From assembly GCA_902778585.1 (NCBI GenBank), contig CACYYD010000006.1, forward strand, positions 29,736-93,735: a stretch of 64,000 nt of DNA, written 5' to 3'. Positions 1-8,359 of this stretch are shown here, one piece after another; position 1 is the first letter of the stretch, and each line of letters begins with the position of its first letter. Under the pieces are notes generated by a model. The model had not been told where the DNA came from. It did no database searches and saw only the letters and a program-made list of their open reading frames with translations. Position numbers and translations under genes: made by a program. Source of the stretch: an uncultured Eubacteriales bacterium (GTDB lineage: Bacteria > Bacillota > Clostridia > Peptostreptococcales > Anaerovoracaceae).

Positions 1-906
1 TGGGACAAGGTACTTGGATTCTTCCTCTGCGGCTACGCTCTGAAGGTGTTCCTCCAGTTTACGCGTACGCTCATGGGTCAAAACCCTCTGTGGCACTGGA
101 TAGAAGAACCGGGCATCCCTTGGTACCTGTTTGTAATAGCTGAGTTTGAACTTCTCTTTTACATTATGAGACTGATAGACGGCAAGACAAAGCCATGGGT
201 GATGCTCACCGGTGCTTTTGCTCTCAGTGCCGTGATCGGATACTTCCCGGCGGTCGGTGATACTTTCTGCCTGTCGAGAATGATCAACTTTTTACCTATA
301 TATATGCTCGGCTATTATATGGATATGAGGACCTTCCTCGCCTTCATAGAGCAGAAGAAATGGAAGTATGCCGGAGCCGTTGTGATAGTTCTTTCCCTCA
401 TCGCTTGCCGCATGCTGCCGTGGGGAGCGTACAGCCTCAGAAAATGGTTCACCGGCAGGCGGTCATATGAATTCCTTGCGGACTTCTTCGGAGGAGCCGC
501 GATAACATACGGCTGGGCAATAAGGCTGGGGATCTGGCTGATAGCGATCACCATCACACTCGCGATAATCGCCGTGATCCCGGACAAAGACCTCGGTTTC
601 ATCACCGTGACGGGGGCCAGAACGCTCAACGTATACTTCTGGCACAGACCTGTATGCTACCTCTTCCGCAACTGGGCGGTGCTGCCGAATATCTATATGC
701 TCTTCGGAGGCAAGTACAAGGCTTCAGTGGCCGGAATGATCCCGGGCCACGCATTCAGGACCGGCGGCCTTCCGATGATAGGCTCGTACGCCGTGTACAT
801 ATTTATAGCCGTCCTGATGACAGCCTTCTTCAGCCTTAAGCTGTTTGAACACCCGTGCGCAGACCTTATGAAGCTTGCATCAAAGCTGACCGGAAGAAAG
901 AAGTAA
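1..906 (+). CDS. Acyltransferase-3 family membrane protein, 5'-truncated
   Basis: The reading frame is open from base 1, so only the C-terminal ~300 residues are present and the true start lies left of the window. The product is strongly hydrophobic, with about seven or eight membrane segments, and contains the run FLPIYMLGYYM followed by further helices, as in the C-terminal half of acyltransferase-3 (OafA/fucose-4-O-acetylase-like) proteins, which acetylate surface sugars. The catalytic N-terminal part is missing, so the substrate cannot be inferred. It ends with a basic tail (KLTGRKK). The next gene on the same strand encodes a secreted cell-wall-type protein, consistent with an envelope role. 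Confidence 0.7.
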   Translation, partial: WDKVLGFFLCGYALKVFLQFTRTLMGQNPLWHWIEEPGIPWYLFVIAEFELLFYIMRLIDGKTKPWVMLTGAFALSAVIGYFPAVGDTFCLSRMINFLPIYMLGYYMDMRTFLAFIEQKKWKYAGAVVIVLSLIACRMLPWGAYSLRKWFTGRRSYEFLADFFGGAAITYGWAIRLGIWLIAITITLAIIAVIPDKDLGFITVTGARTLNVYFWHRPVCYLFRNWAVLPNIYMLFGGKYKASVAGMIPGHAFRTGGLPMIGSYAVYIFIAVLMTAFFSLKLFEHPCADLMKLASKLTGRKK

Positions 907-1021
907 GCACACAGAAATCACATAGTGTTTTTAATCTTTTTTGCTGAATTTTGACAGCAATTATCCTATAATCAATAAGTGCTTTATTCTAAACGGCATT
1001 CATCTTTAAGACATTTATATT

Positions 1022-2482
1022 ATGAAGAAGATAAGATCCTGGCTAAGAAAGAACAAGAAGATCATCATCATAGCGGACGCTGCCATGATAGTGGTGGTGT
1101 GCGCTCTTTTGGCGTTCATCTCGACTCCGGTCGAGGTAGAGGGACTTCAGGTATCTGACAGCACATATTCGACCGCCCAGCTTTCGTGGGACAAGGCGGG
1201 AAACACGGCTGCGTACCGCGTCTACAGATCGGAAGACGGCAAGGATTATGAGTATCTCGACTCAACAGCAGATACTACATTCACGGATAAAAAGCTCCGC
1301 ACAGGAACTACCTACTATTATAAGATAGTTGCCCGCAACGGACTGAGGACGAGCGATATCGACGAGACCGAAGCTGTTGAGGTAGTGCCGAGCCTTGAAG
1401 CACCAAAGCTTGACGTCGATACGACTCAGGGCGAGATGAAGCTAAGCTACACGCCGGTAGAGGGAGCTATTGGTTACGAGATATTCCGTGACGGCGAGTC
1501 CATCGGCCAGACCGAAGGCACTGAGTTCAAGGACGAGCAGGCAGAAGCCCAGGGCGGAGAGTTCAACTACGAAGTCAAGGCTTACAGATACAAGAAGGAT
1601 CCTGTGTACAGTGCGGCCAGCAATAAGGTTGGCGCTGAGATGTACGCGATCACGGGATTCAATGTAGCGACTACAGACCAGGATCTCATGGTAAGCTGGA
1701 ACGGTAATGATCACTACAGCACCTACAGGATCTACAGCGGTGATGAGATCATAGGCGAGACCAACGAGAGCAAGTTCAGGATCACAGGCTTTGATCTTGA
1801 TACTATATACAAGCTGAAGCTTGTAGCATTTACATCTGATGGCTCTGAGCAGAGCCCGGATGTAAACAAACAGTTCAAGGTCTTCGAAGAGGAAATGACT
1901 AACGAAGATGCTATCAACGCGGCAGTCCAGTGGGGCATAGATATCGCAAACGATAACTCATTCACCTACGGAACAGGCAAAAGATCGCACAGATATGGTT
2001 GCTATTTCTGCCAGACCAATGTAGGACCGAGAAAGAACATCAAGGGAAAGTCAAAGGTTAACGGACACTCATATGAGAAGACATATTGCTGCAATCCTTT
2101 CGTCCATGCGTGCTACGCACATGGCGCAGGCGATGCAAACATGCTGGCGGCATGTCAGGCCGGTAAGGGCATAGCGATGACCAAAAAGAGCTTTACCCGC
2201 TACGGACACTGGAAGAGCGTCGGAAAAGTATCCAAAGGCAATCTCCGTAAGGGCGACGTTCTCGTCCGTTCCAACCACGTGTGCATGTATATAGGCGACG
2301 GTCAGATAGTACATGCCGCAGGCGGAGGCTGGGATGCCGGAAGCATCAGGATACAGAAGCTCGGCGGCACCAACTACTCATTCGTCATGAGATACACCGG
2401 TAACGGCAGAGGCGTAAAGTACGTGATCAAAGATGTTGACGACATCGGAAATGTTATAGAAGATCCTGCAGAGACAGCATAA
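1022..2482 (+). CDS. Membrane-anchored protein with three Fn3-like domains and an NlpC/P60-like C-terminal domain
   Basis: 486 residues. A basic N-terminus is followed by one membrane segment (about residues 15-35), which probably acts as an uncleaved signal anchor and places the rest outside the cell. Three fibronectin-III-like repeats follow (about 37-122, 124-205, 207-287; each has the VYRSEDG/YEIFRDG/YRIYSGD-type strand). The C-terminal ~190 residues resemble NlpC/P60 or CHAP cysteine peptidases: Cys357 in YCCNPFVHACY and His419 in SNHVCMYIGDG fit the Cys-His pair, and the segment GDGQIVHAAGG is typical. A cell-wall hydrolase or amidase role is inferred. No clear Shine-Dalgarno is visible before the ATG. 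Confidence 0.75.
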   Translation: MKKIRSWLRKNKKIIIIADAAMIVVVCALLAFISTPVEVEGLQVSDSTYSTAQLSWDKAGNTAAYRVYRSEDGKDYEYLDSTADTTFTDKKLRTGTTYYYKIVARNGLRTSDIDETEAVEVVPSLEAPKLDVDTTQGEMKLSYTPVEGAIGYEIFRDGESIGQTEGTEFKDEQAEAQGGEFNYEVKAYRYKKDPVYSAASNKVGAEMYAITGFNVATTDQDLMVSWNGNDHYSTYRIYSGDEIIGETNESKFRITGFDLDTIYKLKLVAFTSDGSEQSPDVNKQFKVFEEEMTNEDAINAAVQWGIDIANDNSFTYGTGKRSHRYGCYFCQTNVGPRKNIKGKSKVNGHSYEKTYCCNPFVHACYAHGAGDANMLAACQAGKGIAMTKKSFTRYGHWKSVGKVSKGNLRKGDVLVRSNHVCMYIGDGQIVHAAGGGWDAGSIRIQKLGGTNYSFVMRYTGNGRGVKYVIKDVDDIGNVIEDPAETA

Positions 2483-2523
2483 AAAAGTCTTGCATTTGCG
2501 GGTCGTATTGAATACAATGTATG

Positions 2524-2550
2524 GGCACGTCATATGCGGCGTGCCTGTTT
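2524..2550 (+). terminator. Probable terminator after the Fn3/P60 gene
   Basis: Arms GGCACG (2524-2529) and CGTGCC (2540-2545) pair perfectly around a 10-nt loop and are followed by a T-rich tract. The hairpin lies between the 1022-2482 gene and the rpsF leader. Confidence 0.45.
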
Positions 2551-2564
2551 AATTATTACTTTCT

Positions 2565-2583
2565 GCACCGTGTGAAGCGGTGC
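2565..2583 (+). promoter_or_regulatory. Hairpin in the rpsF leader, possible S6:S18 autoregulatory site
   Basis: GCACCG (2565-2570) and CGGTGC (2578-2583) form a perfect 6-bp stem 25 nt before the rpsF ATG. In many bacteria the S6:S18 complex represses its own operon by binding a leader hairpin that mimics 16S rRNA and carries a CCG element. The stem here contains ACCG, but I cannot confirm the rest of that motif. Confidence 0.3.
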
Positions 2584-2608
2584 CAACCAGACCACAGGAG
2601 GTGTCAAC

Positions 2609-2896
2609 ATGAGAGATTATGAACTTCTATTCGTGCTTGATCCGAGCCTGGATGAAGAGACAAAGGCAAACCTCGTTGAGACAGTTAAGTCTGTAATCAA
2701 CGCGGGCGGCGAGGCCGGCGAAGCTGATGTTTGGGGCGAGAGAAGACTTGCTTACAGCATCAACAAGAAGAACACTGGTTACTATGTAGTAATTCCGTTC
2801 AAGGCCGAGGCAGACCTGCCTAAGGAGCTCGACAGAAGACTCAGGATCAACGAGAATGTCATGAGACATATCATCGTTAGCCAGGACGAAGAGTAG
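2609..2896 (+). CDS. rpsF: 30S ribosomal protein S6
   Basis: 95 residues, the normal length. It begins MRDYELLFVLDPSLDEE, the conserved S6 start, and contains the central WGERRLAYSINKKNTGYYV segment. S6 pairs with S18 in the platform of the small subunit. An AGGAGGT ribosome binding site precedes the ATG. It is the first gene of the rpsF-ssb-rpsR operon, the arrangement usual in Firmicutes, and the leader hairpin upstream may mediate autoregulation. Confidence 0.97.
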   Translation: MRDYELLFVLDPSLDEETKANLVETVKSVINAGGEAGEADVWGERRLAYSINKKNTGYYVVIPFKAEADLPKELDRRLRINENVMRHIIVSQDEE

Positions 2897-2917
2897 TGAA
2901 AGGACAGGAGGTCTGAG

Positions 2918-3403
2918 ATGAATCAAGTTATATTGATCGGAAGACTTGCAAGAGATCCAGAGCTCAGCTACACGCCTAACACACAGTCGGCTGTCTGCAG
3001 ATTCACCATCGCAGTAGACAGACCGAGAAGAAGAGACAGCAACGAAGACGCGGGCGCTGACTTCATCCGTATCACGGTATGGGGAAGACAGGCAGAGACC
3101 TGCGACCGTTACCTCTCGAAGGGCAGACAGGTAGCAGTGCTGGGAAGGATCCAGACCGGAAGCTACAAAAACAGAGAAGGTGTCACTGTCTACACAACAG
3201 ACGTTGTTGCTGAGAGAGTGGAGTTCCTTGGCAGCGGTAATGGCGGAGGACAGGGTGTCAGCCGCAACACATTTACCGGCAGAGAACCGGATTTTGCTCC
3301 GGCAATGCAGGACACCGGCTTCAGCGCACCGCAGGACCAGTTCTCGGGTTTTGACGACATGCCTGACACGTTCCAGGCAGCTGAAGATGACATTCCATTC
3401 TAA
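2918..3403 (+). CDS. ssb: Single-stranded DNA-binding protein
   Basis: 161 residues. The N-terminal OB fold (about 1-105) begins MNQVILIGRLARDPELSYTP and includes the FIRITVWGRQAETCDRYLSKG segment of bacterial SSB. A Gly/Gln/Pro-rich linker leads to the acidic tip DDIPF, the conserved C-terminal peptide that recruits replication and repair partners. It sits between rpsF and rpsR with short gaps and a GGAGG site, so it should be co-transcribed with them. Confidence 0.97.
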   Translation: MNQVILIGRLARDPELSYTPNTQSAVCRFTIAVDRPRRRDSNEDAGADFIRITVWGRQAETCDRYLSKGRQVAVLGRIQTGSYKNREGVTVYTTDVVAERVEFLGSGNGGGQGVSRNTFTGREPDFAPAMQDTGFSAPQDQFSGFDDMPDTFQAAEDDIPF

Positions 3404-3424
3404 AGAAAGGGGAAAGCACGAATC

Positions 3425-3676
3425 ATGGAAAGAAACAGCAGACCTAAGCGCATGAATACAGGCGTCAGAAGACGCAAGGTATGCCAGTTCTGCGCAGACC
3501 AGGATAAGAAGATCGACTATAAGGATGCTGAGACTCTGAAGAAGTACATCACAGAGAGAGGAAAGATCCTCCCTAGAAGAGTCACAGGTACTTGCGCAAT
3601 GCACCAGAGAGCAGTTGCGAAGGCAATCAAGAGAGCAAGAGTAGTCGCGATCCTGCCGTTCGACGCAGATCAGTAA
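3425..3676 (+). CDS. rpsR: 30S ribosomal protein S18
   Basis: 83 residues. It carries the S18 core: VCQFC near the N-terminus, [19 protein letters not shown], and [22 protein letters not shown]. The retained Cys residues (CQFC and the later TC) mark the zinc-ribbon-like (C+) form of S18. It is the last gene of the rpsF-ssb-rpsR unit and is followed by a GC hairpin. Confidence 0.97.
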   Translation: MERNSRPKRMNTGVRRRKVCQFCADQDKKIDYKDAETLKKYITERGKILPRRVTGTCAMHQRAVAKAIKRARVVAILPFDADQ

Positions 3677-3688
3677 ACTAGGACTAGG

Positions 3689-3712
3689 GAGCCGGCCCGC
3701 AAGGACCGGCTC
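3689..3712 (+). terminator. Hairpin after rpsR
   Basis: GAGCCGG (3689-3695) pairs with CCGGCTC (3706-3712). No long T run follows, so it is either a weak terminator or an mRNA-stabilising hairpin. The next gene starts only 29 nt further on. Confidence 0.4.
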
Positions 3713-3741
3713 TCACTGTCTAATAGTATAAGAGGTGGCTG

Positions 3742-5283
3742 ATGCCGCATTATATACGCGGAAGAAAAGTAAAGAGCGCAAAGAAGGGCAAGGAGCGAAA
3801 GGGCACCTACAAAAGGCAGCTCAGGCTCGGGAACCTTCAATTTGACCTGCACAAGTGGATCAGGCTCTTTTCCTATGCTTCCGTTATTTTGATGGCCGTA
3901 TTTACTCTTACAGTCATTATGGCCTTCAGGCACTACAGGCTTTACCCCGGGCGCGTGGAGAGGGACTCCCTGAGCTCACCTGGCAGGGGCTCTGACTACA
4001 TCGTCTTAAGCTGGGACGGTGTGCAGAACACCGATGTGTACAAAGTCTGGGTGAAGGAGCGCGACCAGGTGAAGGCCGATGCCGAAGCAAAAGGCGAGGC
4101 CTACGAAGATTACGCCAAGGAGATCACCATCGATGACAGCTGGGCAGCATATGAGACAAGCGTGCCTGAGATCACCGTTGAAGACCTCAAGGAAGATACG
4201 TCCTACTCCTTCGTGGTAAGGGCAGACAATGCGAATAAGGAAGGTATCGCCACGGGCATCAGAAACTTCAGGACAAAGAAGCCTCAGTCGATCGATGTCA
4301 TAAAGACGGTGACCAAATTCAGCTTCAGTGAGCCATTCAGCCTTGATGCCAGCGCGGCGACAGACATAAAGTACGAGTCCACCGACCCTGAGGTCGCCGT
4401 CGTGGATCCTGCGACAAACCAGATACAGATAACCGGGGCAGGTGACTGCGAGATAAAGGTGAGGGCAAAGTCCACGCTCGAATACGATGCGGCAGATGAT
4501 GTCGTTAGCCTGAAGGTCATCGGGTCCAAAGCGGTGTCTGCGGGCGGAGCGTCCGCACGCGTTATTTACCATCTGGATTCGGACAACTGCGAGGTGGTGA
4601 AGATGGTGACCGGAGCCGGCGGAGCAGTTATTCCGCAGGGCCTTGCATATACCGGAGACAAGTACATCATCTCGTACGGTATGGGAAGCCCTAACAGGGT
4701 AATAAGCTTTGATGTGGACGGTGACGGAAAGGACGTAAGTGTCCCGAGAGTGTCGATGGGACATCCGAATGGCTTCACCTATGCGGACGAGAACGGCATT
4801 TGCTACTGCGCAAAGGGCTGGACTTCAAAGGTCTATACCTATGAACCGTCGACAAACAAGTACGGTTCGGTCAGCCTTAAGTACGGATGCTCGGGAATAG
4901 GCTATGACAGAAAAGAGAAGCTGCTCTACACCTGCTCGAGGACGGCGATGGTCGCTTACGACATAAGCGACGGTTACAAGGTGAAGTACACCTGCGGTGT
5001 GGTAAAGCACAGCGGCCATACATATACGCAGGACTGCGGCGGCCACGCGGGCATAATGTTCAGATGCCTGTCTGGCAGCAGCAAGCACGGCACCAACTAC
5101 ATCGATATGTATGATATGAAGAACGGCAGATATCTCGGAACGCTCTCATGCGACCTCTCGGAGGTAGAGAGCTGCATCGTCGACAAGGACGGATTCCTCG
5201 AGATACTCGCCAACAATTCCAGCGGCACAGATTACATCTGGAAGACGAATCTGAATATAGATACGCTGGGTGAAGGGCTTTAA
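3742..5283 (+). CDS. Membrane-anchored Fn3 protein with a C-terminal propeller-like domain
   Basis: 513 residues. A basic start precedes one membrane segment (about 45-65, VILMAVFTLTVIMAF). An Fn3-like domain with an inserted Glu/Lys-rich stretch follows (about 75-185), then a Big2-like segment (about 190-275). The last ~240 residues form a domain shared with the SH3 protein encoded at 6284-7657; both contain PQG(L/M)A(Y/F)TG, (M/I)GHPNG and HYTQDCG/TYTQDCG-type motifs and end in a D-Y-(I/V)-WKT-xLN segment. The shared part has repeated short strands like a beta-propeller and may bind a ligand at the surface. I do not recognise a characterised family. A GAGGTGG ribosome binding site supports the start. 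Confidence 0.65.
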   Translation: MPHYIRGRKVKSAKKGKERKGTYKRQLRLGNLQFDLHKWIRLFSYASVILMAVFTLTVIMAFRHYRLYPGRVERDSLSSPGRGSDYIVLSWDGVQNTDVYKVWVKERDQVKADAEAKGEAYEDYAKEITIDDSWAAYETSVPEITVEDLKEDTSYSFVVRADNANKEGIATGIRNFRTKKPQSIDVIKTVTKFSFSEPFSLDASAATDIKYESTDPEVAVVDPATNQIQITGAGDCEIKVRAKSTLEYDAADDVVSLKVIGSKAVSAGGASARVIYHLDSDNCEVVKMVTGAGGAVIPQGLAYTGDKYIISYGMGSPNRVISFDVDGDGKDVSVPRVSMGHPNGFTYADENGICYCAKGWTSKVYTYEPSTNKYGSVSLKYGCSGIGYDRKEKLLYTCSRTAMVAYDISDGYKVKYTCGVVKHSGHTYTQDCGGHAGIMFRCLSGSSKHGTNYIDMYDMKNGRYLGTLSCDLSEVESCIVDKDGFLEILANNSSGTDYIWKTNLNIDTLGEGL

Positions 5284-5300
5284 ATAGAGGCAACAAAACA

Positions 5301-5336
5301 GCGCCATATGTGCGATAAAGCATATATGGCGCTTTA
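5301..5336. terminator. Bidirectional terminator between convergent genes
   Basis: A 13-bp stem (GCGCCATATGTGC at 5301-5313 with GCATATATGGCGC at 5320-5332, one G-T pair) has a 6-nt loop. It has TTTAGATTTAG on one side and an A-rich tract on the other, and lies between the + gene ending at 5283 and the - gene ending at 5340. Confidence 0.85.
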
Positions 5337-5339
5337 GAT

Positions 5340-6266
5340 TTAGCCTTTTCTCAGCTCGGCGATCTTCTGGCGCGCTGTTATCGCGAGATAGAGGATCTCG
5401 TTGGCCGGCGTCGGTATGCCGTGCTTTCTTCCCAGCTTCACTACTTCGCCTGCGTACTCATCTATCTCTATCGGTCTGCCGGCTTCGTAGTCCTGCAGCA
5501 TGGACATCTTCTTGTCAGGCGGGAAGTTTATCAGCATCTCGATTATCTCGTCTCTGTCCTTCTCGTCTATATTGACGCCCTCTGCCTTGCCGACTGCCAG
5601 GATCTCATCCATCAGCATTTTCATCAGCGAACGGACTTCTTCGACCTGGCCGAAGAATCCGCATTCTGCCTGCACTTCGACAGCCGTCTGGCTGGCTCCG
5701 GTGTTGAGCATCCACTTGCGCCACTTTGCCTTGCGCATGTCCTCGTAGATCTTCACGTTGATGCCGAGCTCCTTGAGTCTTTCGTACGCTTCCTGCACCT
5801 CAGGCTTCACGACGCGGTTGTCCGCATAGCCGATCTGCATCTCGCCGAGCGTATGGTAGTAGACCCTGCGGCTCATGCGGTGAGCGTCGGTCCTGAGGAC
5901 TACTCCGTGGAAGACGCGGTTCTCGGGGAACTCCCCCTGCAGCATCGTGGTCGTGGTGATGCCGTTCTCGATCGGCAGTATGATGGTGTCCGCATCGATG
6001 AGCGGGCGCATGTCTTCGACTACCGACGCCATGCTGTAGGTCTTCGCCGCAAGGATGAGAAGGTCTATGTGTATGCCCTGCGAAGGGTCGGAATAGACCT
6101 TTGGGAAGAATACTTCGTTGTTGACCGAGATGCCCTTCGTTGTGAGGCGCTCCGCGCGCTCTCCCGTCGCCAGGAGATACACATTCTCCGGGTCTCTTTT
6201 ATACATTTCATACATAAGGGCGCTGCCCACAGAGCCCGCACCCAGAATGCCTACTGTCTTTATCAT
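5340..6266 (-). CDS. Ketopantoate reductase family (ApbA/PanE) oxidoreductase
   Basis: 308 residues. The N-terminal Rossmann fold has the dinucleotide motif GILGAGSVGSALM, then VYLLATGERAERLTTKG, as in NADPH-dependent 2-dehydropantoate 2-reductases. The central NG(I/V) segment (LPIENGIT) and the helical C-terminal half with WRKWMLNTGAS (KxxxN-like) also fit. PanE would make pantoate for CoA; coaBC lies elsewhere in the window, but family members also reduce other 2-keto acids, so the substrate is not certain. Start chosen at 6266, where AAAAGGAA precedes the ATG. The ATG at 6284 overlaps the stop of the upstream SH3 gene, so the two are probably co-transcribed. Confidence 0.85.
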   Translation of the reverse strand: MIKTVGILGAGSVGSALMYEMYKRDPENVYLLATGERAERLTTKGISVNNEVFFPKVYSDPSQGIHIDLLILAAKTYSMASVVEDMRPLIDADTIILPIENGITTTTMLQGEFPENRVFHGVVLRTDAHRMSRRVYYHTLGEMQIGYADNRVVKPEVQEAYERLKELGINVKIYEDMRKAKWRKWMLNTGASQTAVEVQAECGFFGQVEEVRSLMKMLMDEILAVGKAEGVNIDEKDRDEIIEMLINFPPDKKMSMLQDYEAGRPIEIDEYAGEVVKLGRKHGIPTPANEILYLAITARQKIAELRKG

Positions 6267-6283
6267 GTCACCGTTCCTTTTCA

Positions 6284-7657
6284 TTACAGCTTGAGCTCTC
6301 TTACGTTGAGAGGTGTCTTCCACACGTAGTCGGTGTTGTTGCCCATCGTGTTGACGAGGAGCTGCAGATATCCGTCGTTGCCGACTACAGCGCTCTCGAC
6401 CTCGCCCAGATTGACTCTGATGGAGCCGAGGTAAGCGTTGTCGGACGCTCTGTAGATGTCGACGAAGTTGGTCGTCTTCTTGTTGGCGCCGCTGATGCAG
6501 TGGAAGATGAATCCTTCGCCGGCTCCGCAGTCCTGCGTGTAGTGGAAGATGCCGTGGCTGCATCTCGCGAAGAGCTTCTGGTGTCTGAAGCCTCCGTCCG
6601 CGCTGTAAGCTCTGATGCCTGTCTTCGATGTAGCGTAGATCATGCCGGTCGCGTTGTCATACGCAACACCTGAAGATGAGTATGCCACCTTGGACTTTCC
6701 GAACTTGTTCGTTGCAGGGTTATAGGTGTAGATCTTCTTGGTGTTGCCCTTGAAGACATAGCAGATATGTGTCTGCGGATCCCAGGTGATGCCGTTAGGG
6801 TGACCTATACTGAACGAGAACTTGCTTGCTCTGAGGCGCTTGCCGTTAGCCGAGTATGTCACTACGGCCTGACCTGCGGCCATTCCGTAGAGGATGTAGT
6901 ACTCGCTGCCGGTGAATGCCATGCCCTGAGGGACCTTTGCATTCTTGTGGCCTTTGATCGAGAAGAGCCTGCTGCAGTTGCCTGTGTTGAAGGTGTACAC
7001 GACTCTCGCACTGCCGCCGATCGTAGGAGTCGAGAGGAGGGATTTCGCGAGGTCGGACTTTCCGCTGAGGTCGGCCTGCTGCGGCTGAGTAAGAGGCGAA
7101 GCGGTGCCGATGCCTACATAGTCAGCGATGACGTATGCGATCTCTCCGGCTACGGATACTTTGTACCAGTTTTCGCTGCTTCCGTCGCGCAATGCAGGCA
7201 GCAGAACAGTGACAGGATTGCCTGCCAGAGCGGTGCCGAGCTTGCCGAATGTGACGGCCGGACCCTTTCTGTAGTTGAGGTCATCGGTAGTCGTCGCGGC
7301 TGTGCTTCCGTAGCTTATGCTGTCGACCAGGTCTGATCTTACATAGCCTGTCTTGGTACCGGCAGTTACGTAGTACCAGCGCTTGGCCGCCGAGGTGCTC
7401 ACTCTGCTTGTGAAGACCTCTTTATGGATGGTCAGCACGGTGCCTTTATTGAAGTTTCCGACGATCTGCGACTTGGTGTCCGGTTCGCTTCTCATGTTTA
7501 CGTCGTTGTCGCTTATCTTGCCGGACGCCGTGACCGAAGCCGCGGATGCTGCCGGCCAGATGTCTCCCCCGAGCACCGGGATCATCGTCGTGAACATAAG
7601 CGCGATGATGAAGATGGCCGTTATCCTTCTTCTTAAGTGTGTCTTTTCAGTTCTCAT
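6284..7657 (-). CDS. Secreted protein with two bacterial SH3 domains and a C-terminal propeller-like domain
   Basis: 457 residues from the ATG at 7657, which has a purine-rich site (GGAAAAAGG) upstream. The signal peptide is about residues 1-40 (RRR, a long hydrophobic core, then AASAA). Two SH3b modules follow (about 48-110, VNMRSEPDTKSQ; and about 125-180, LNYRKGPAVTFGK), which typically bind peptidoglycan. The C-terminal ~240 residues match the C-terminal domain of the protein at 3742-5283. Thus two neighbouring surface proteins carry the same domain behind different wall- or membrane-anchoring modules. It is encoded upstream of the PanE-family gene with overlapping stop and start codons. 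Confidence 0.75.
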   Translation of the reverse strand: MRTEKTHLRRRITAIFIIALMFTTMIPVLGGDIWPAASAASVTASGKISDNDVNMRSEPDTKSQIVGNFNKGTVLTIHKEVFTSRVSTSAAKRWYYVTAGTKTGYVRSDLVDSISYGSTAATTTDDLNYRKGPAVTFGKLGTALAGNPVTVLLPALRDGSSENWYKVSVAGEIAYVIADYVGIGTASPLTQPQQADLSGKSDLAKSLLSTPTIGGSARVVYTFNTGNCSRLFSIKGHKNAKVPQGMAFTGSEYYILYGMAAGQAVVTYSANGKRLRASKFSFSIGHPNGITWDPQTHICYVFKGNTKKIYTYNPATNKFGKSKVAYSSSGVAYDNATGMIYATSKTGIRAYSADGGFRHQKLFARCSHGIFHYTQDCGAGEGFIFHCISGANKKTTNFVDIYRASDNAYLGSIRVNLGEVESAVVGNDGYLQLLVNTMGNNTDYVWKTPLNVRELKL

Positions 7658-7736
7658 ATTTTTGCCTTTTTCCTTCTGCCGGCCGCGCCGGCAAACTGCG
7701 TCTGCGCCGGGCAGACACAGACAACTATTCATGCTG

Positions 7737-7766
7737 ATTATATGAAGTGCGGGAAAGTGCCATCAA
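7737..7766 (-). promoter_or_regulatory. Promoter of the SH3-protein gene
   Basis: On the minus strand TTGATG (7761-7766) and TATAAT (7737-7742) are separated by 18 bp, about 80 nt upstream of the start at 7657. The leader between them contains a GCCGGC-GCG-GCCGGC hairpin. Confidence 0.5.
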
Positions 7767-7893
7767 TAAACCTTTACAAACAAAAACCTTTATATTCTGT
7801 AAGCATTAATGCACCTGATAATGCACAATTTATTCGTATTTTTTTTTCGTACTTAACACAAAATAGGGCGCTCAATGCGTTAAAATACCTGGT

Positions 7894-8337
7894 ATGACAA
7901 TGTGGGATATTATTTACAAATTCACGACATGGGCCTCAAGGCTGCATGACAGCATACTAGGCATCAACGATGCCGGCGGATGGTACTTTGACGACAAGCA
8001 GCTTCACTTCCTGGTTTTCGGAGCGATAGGCATGCTTCTCATCTTTGTGCTGTATCCGATCTTCAAGTTTCTGGCCAACAGGGGCCACACTATGGTGATC
8101 ACCTGGCTATATGTATTCACGGTGATCATGGTGCTTGCCTTTGCGGTCGAGATAGGCCAGTGGTATACGGGAACGGGCCGCATGGAAAGCAGCGATATCG
8201 CGTACGGGATATGCGGATTCCTGGTGATGTTTCTGGTCTTCGCGCTGCTGCGGGGGCTCTACCATGCCATCCGTTCGATGGTAACAAGGGACAACAGAAA
8301 AACGAAGGTATACTCGAAAGACGAATTTTATAAATAA
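7894..8337 (+). CDS. VanZ-like membrane protein
   Basis: 147 residues with about three or four membrane segments. The signature DKQLHFLVFGAIG and the later FAVEIGQWYTGTGRMESSDIAYGICG match VanZ-family proteins (HF near the first core helix, E-x-x-Q and a D-(I/V)-xx-N/G-type segment). Family members include the teicoplanin-resistance protein VanZ, but most chromosomal copies have no known role. There is no Shine-Dalgarno; a -10-like TAAAAT (7881-7886) ends 7 nt before the ATG, so the mRNA may be leaderless. The gene ends 22 nt before purE. Confidence 0.75.
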   Translation: MTMWDIIYKFTTWASRLHDSILGINDAGGWYFDDKQLHFLVFGAIGMLLIFVLYPIFKFLANRGHTMVITWLYVFTVIMVLAFAVEIGQWYTGTGRMESSDIAYGICGFLVMFLVFALLRGLYHAIRSMVTRDNRKTKVYSKDEFYK

Positions 8338-8359
8338 GCAGAAGGACACGGAGGGACTG

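Noticed and set aside
2627..3604. 325-codon minus-strand open frame
   Set aside because: Antisense across rpsF, ssb and rpsR, which are certain genes.
8338..8359. Purine or preQ1 riboswitch before purE
   Set aside because: The gap from the VanZ-like gene is only 22 nt, too short for a riboswitch.
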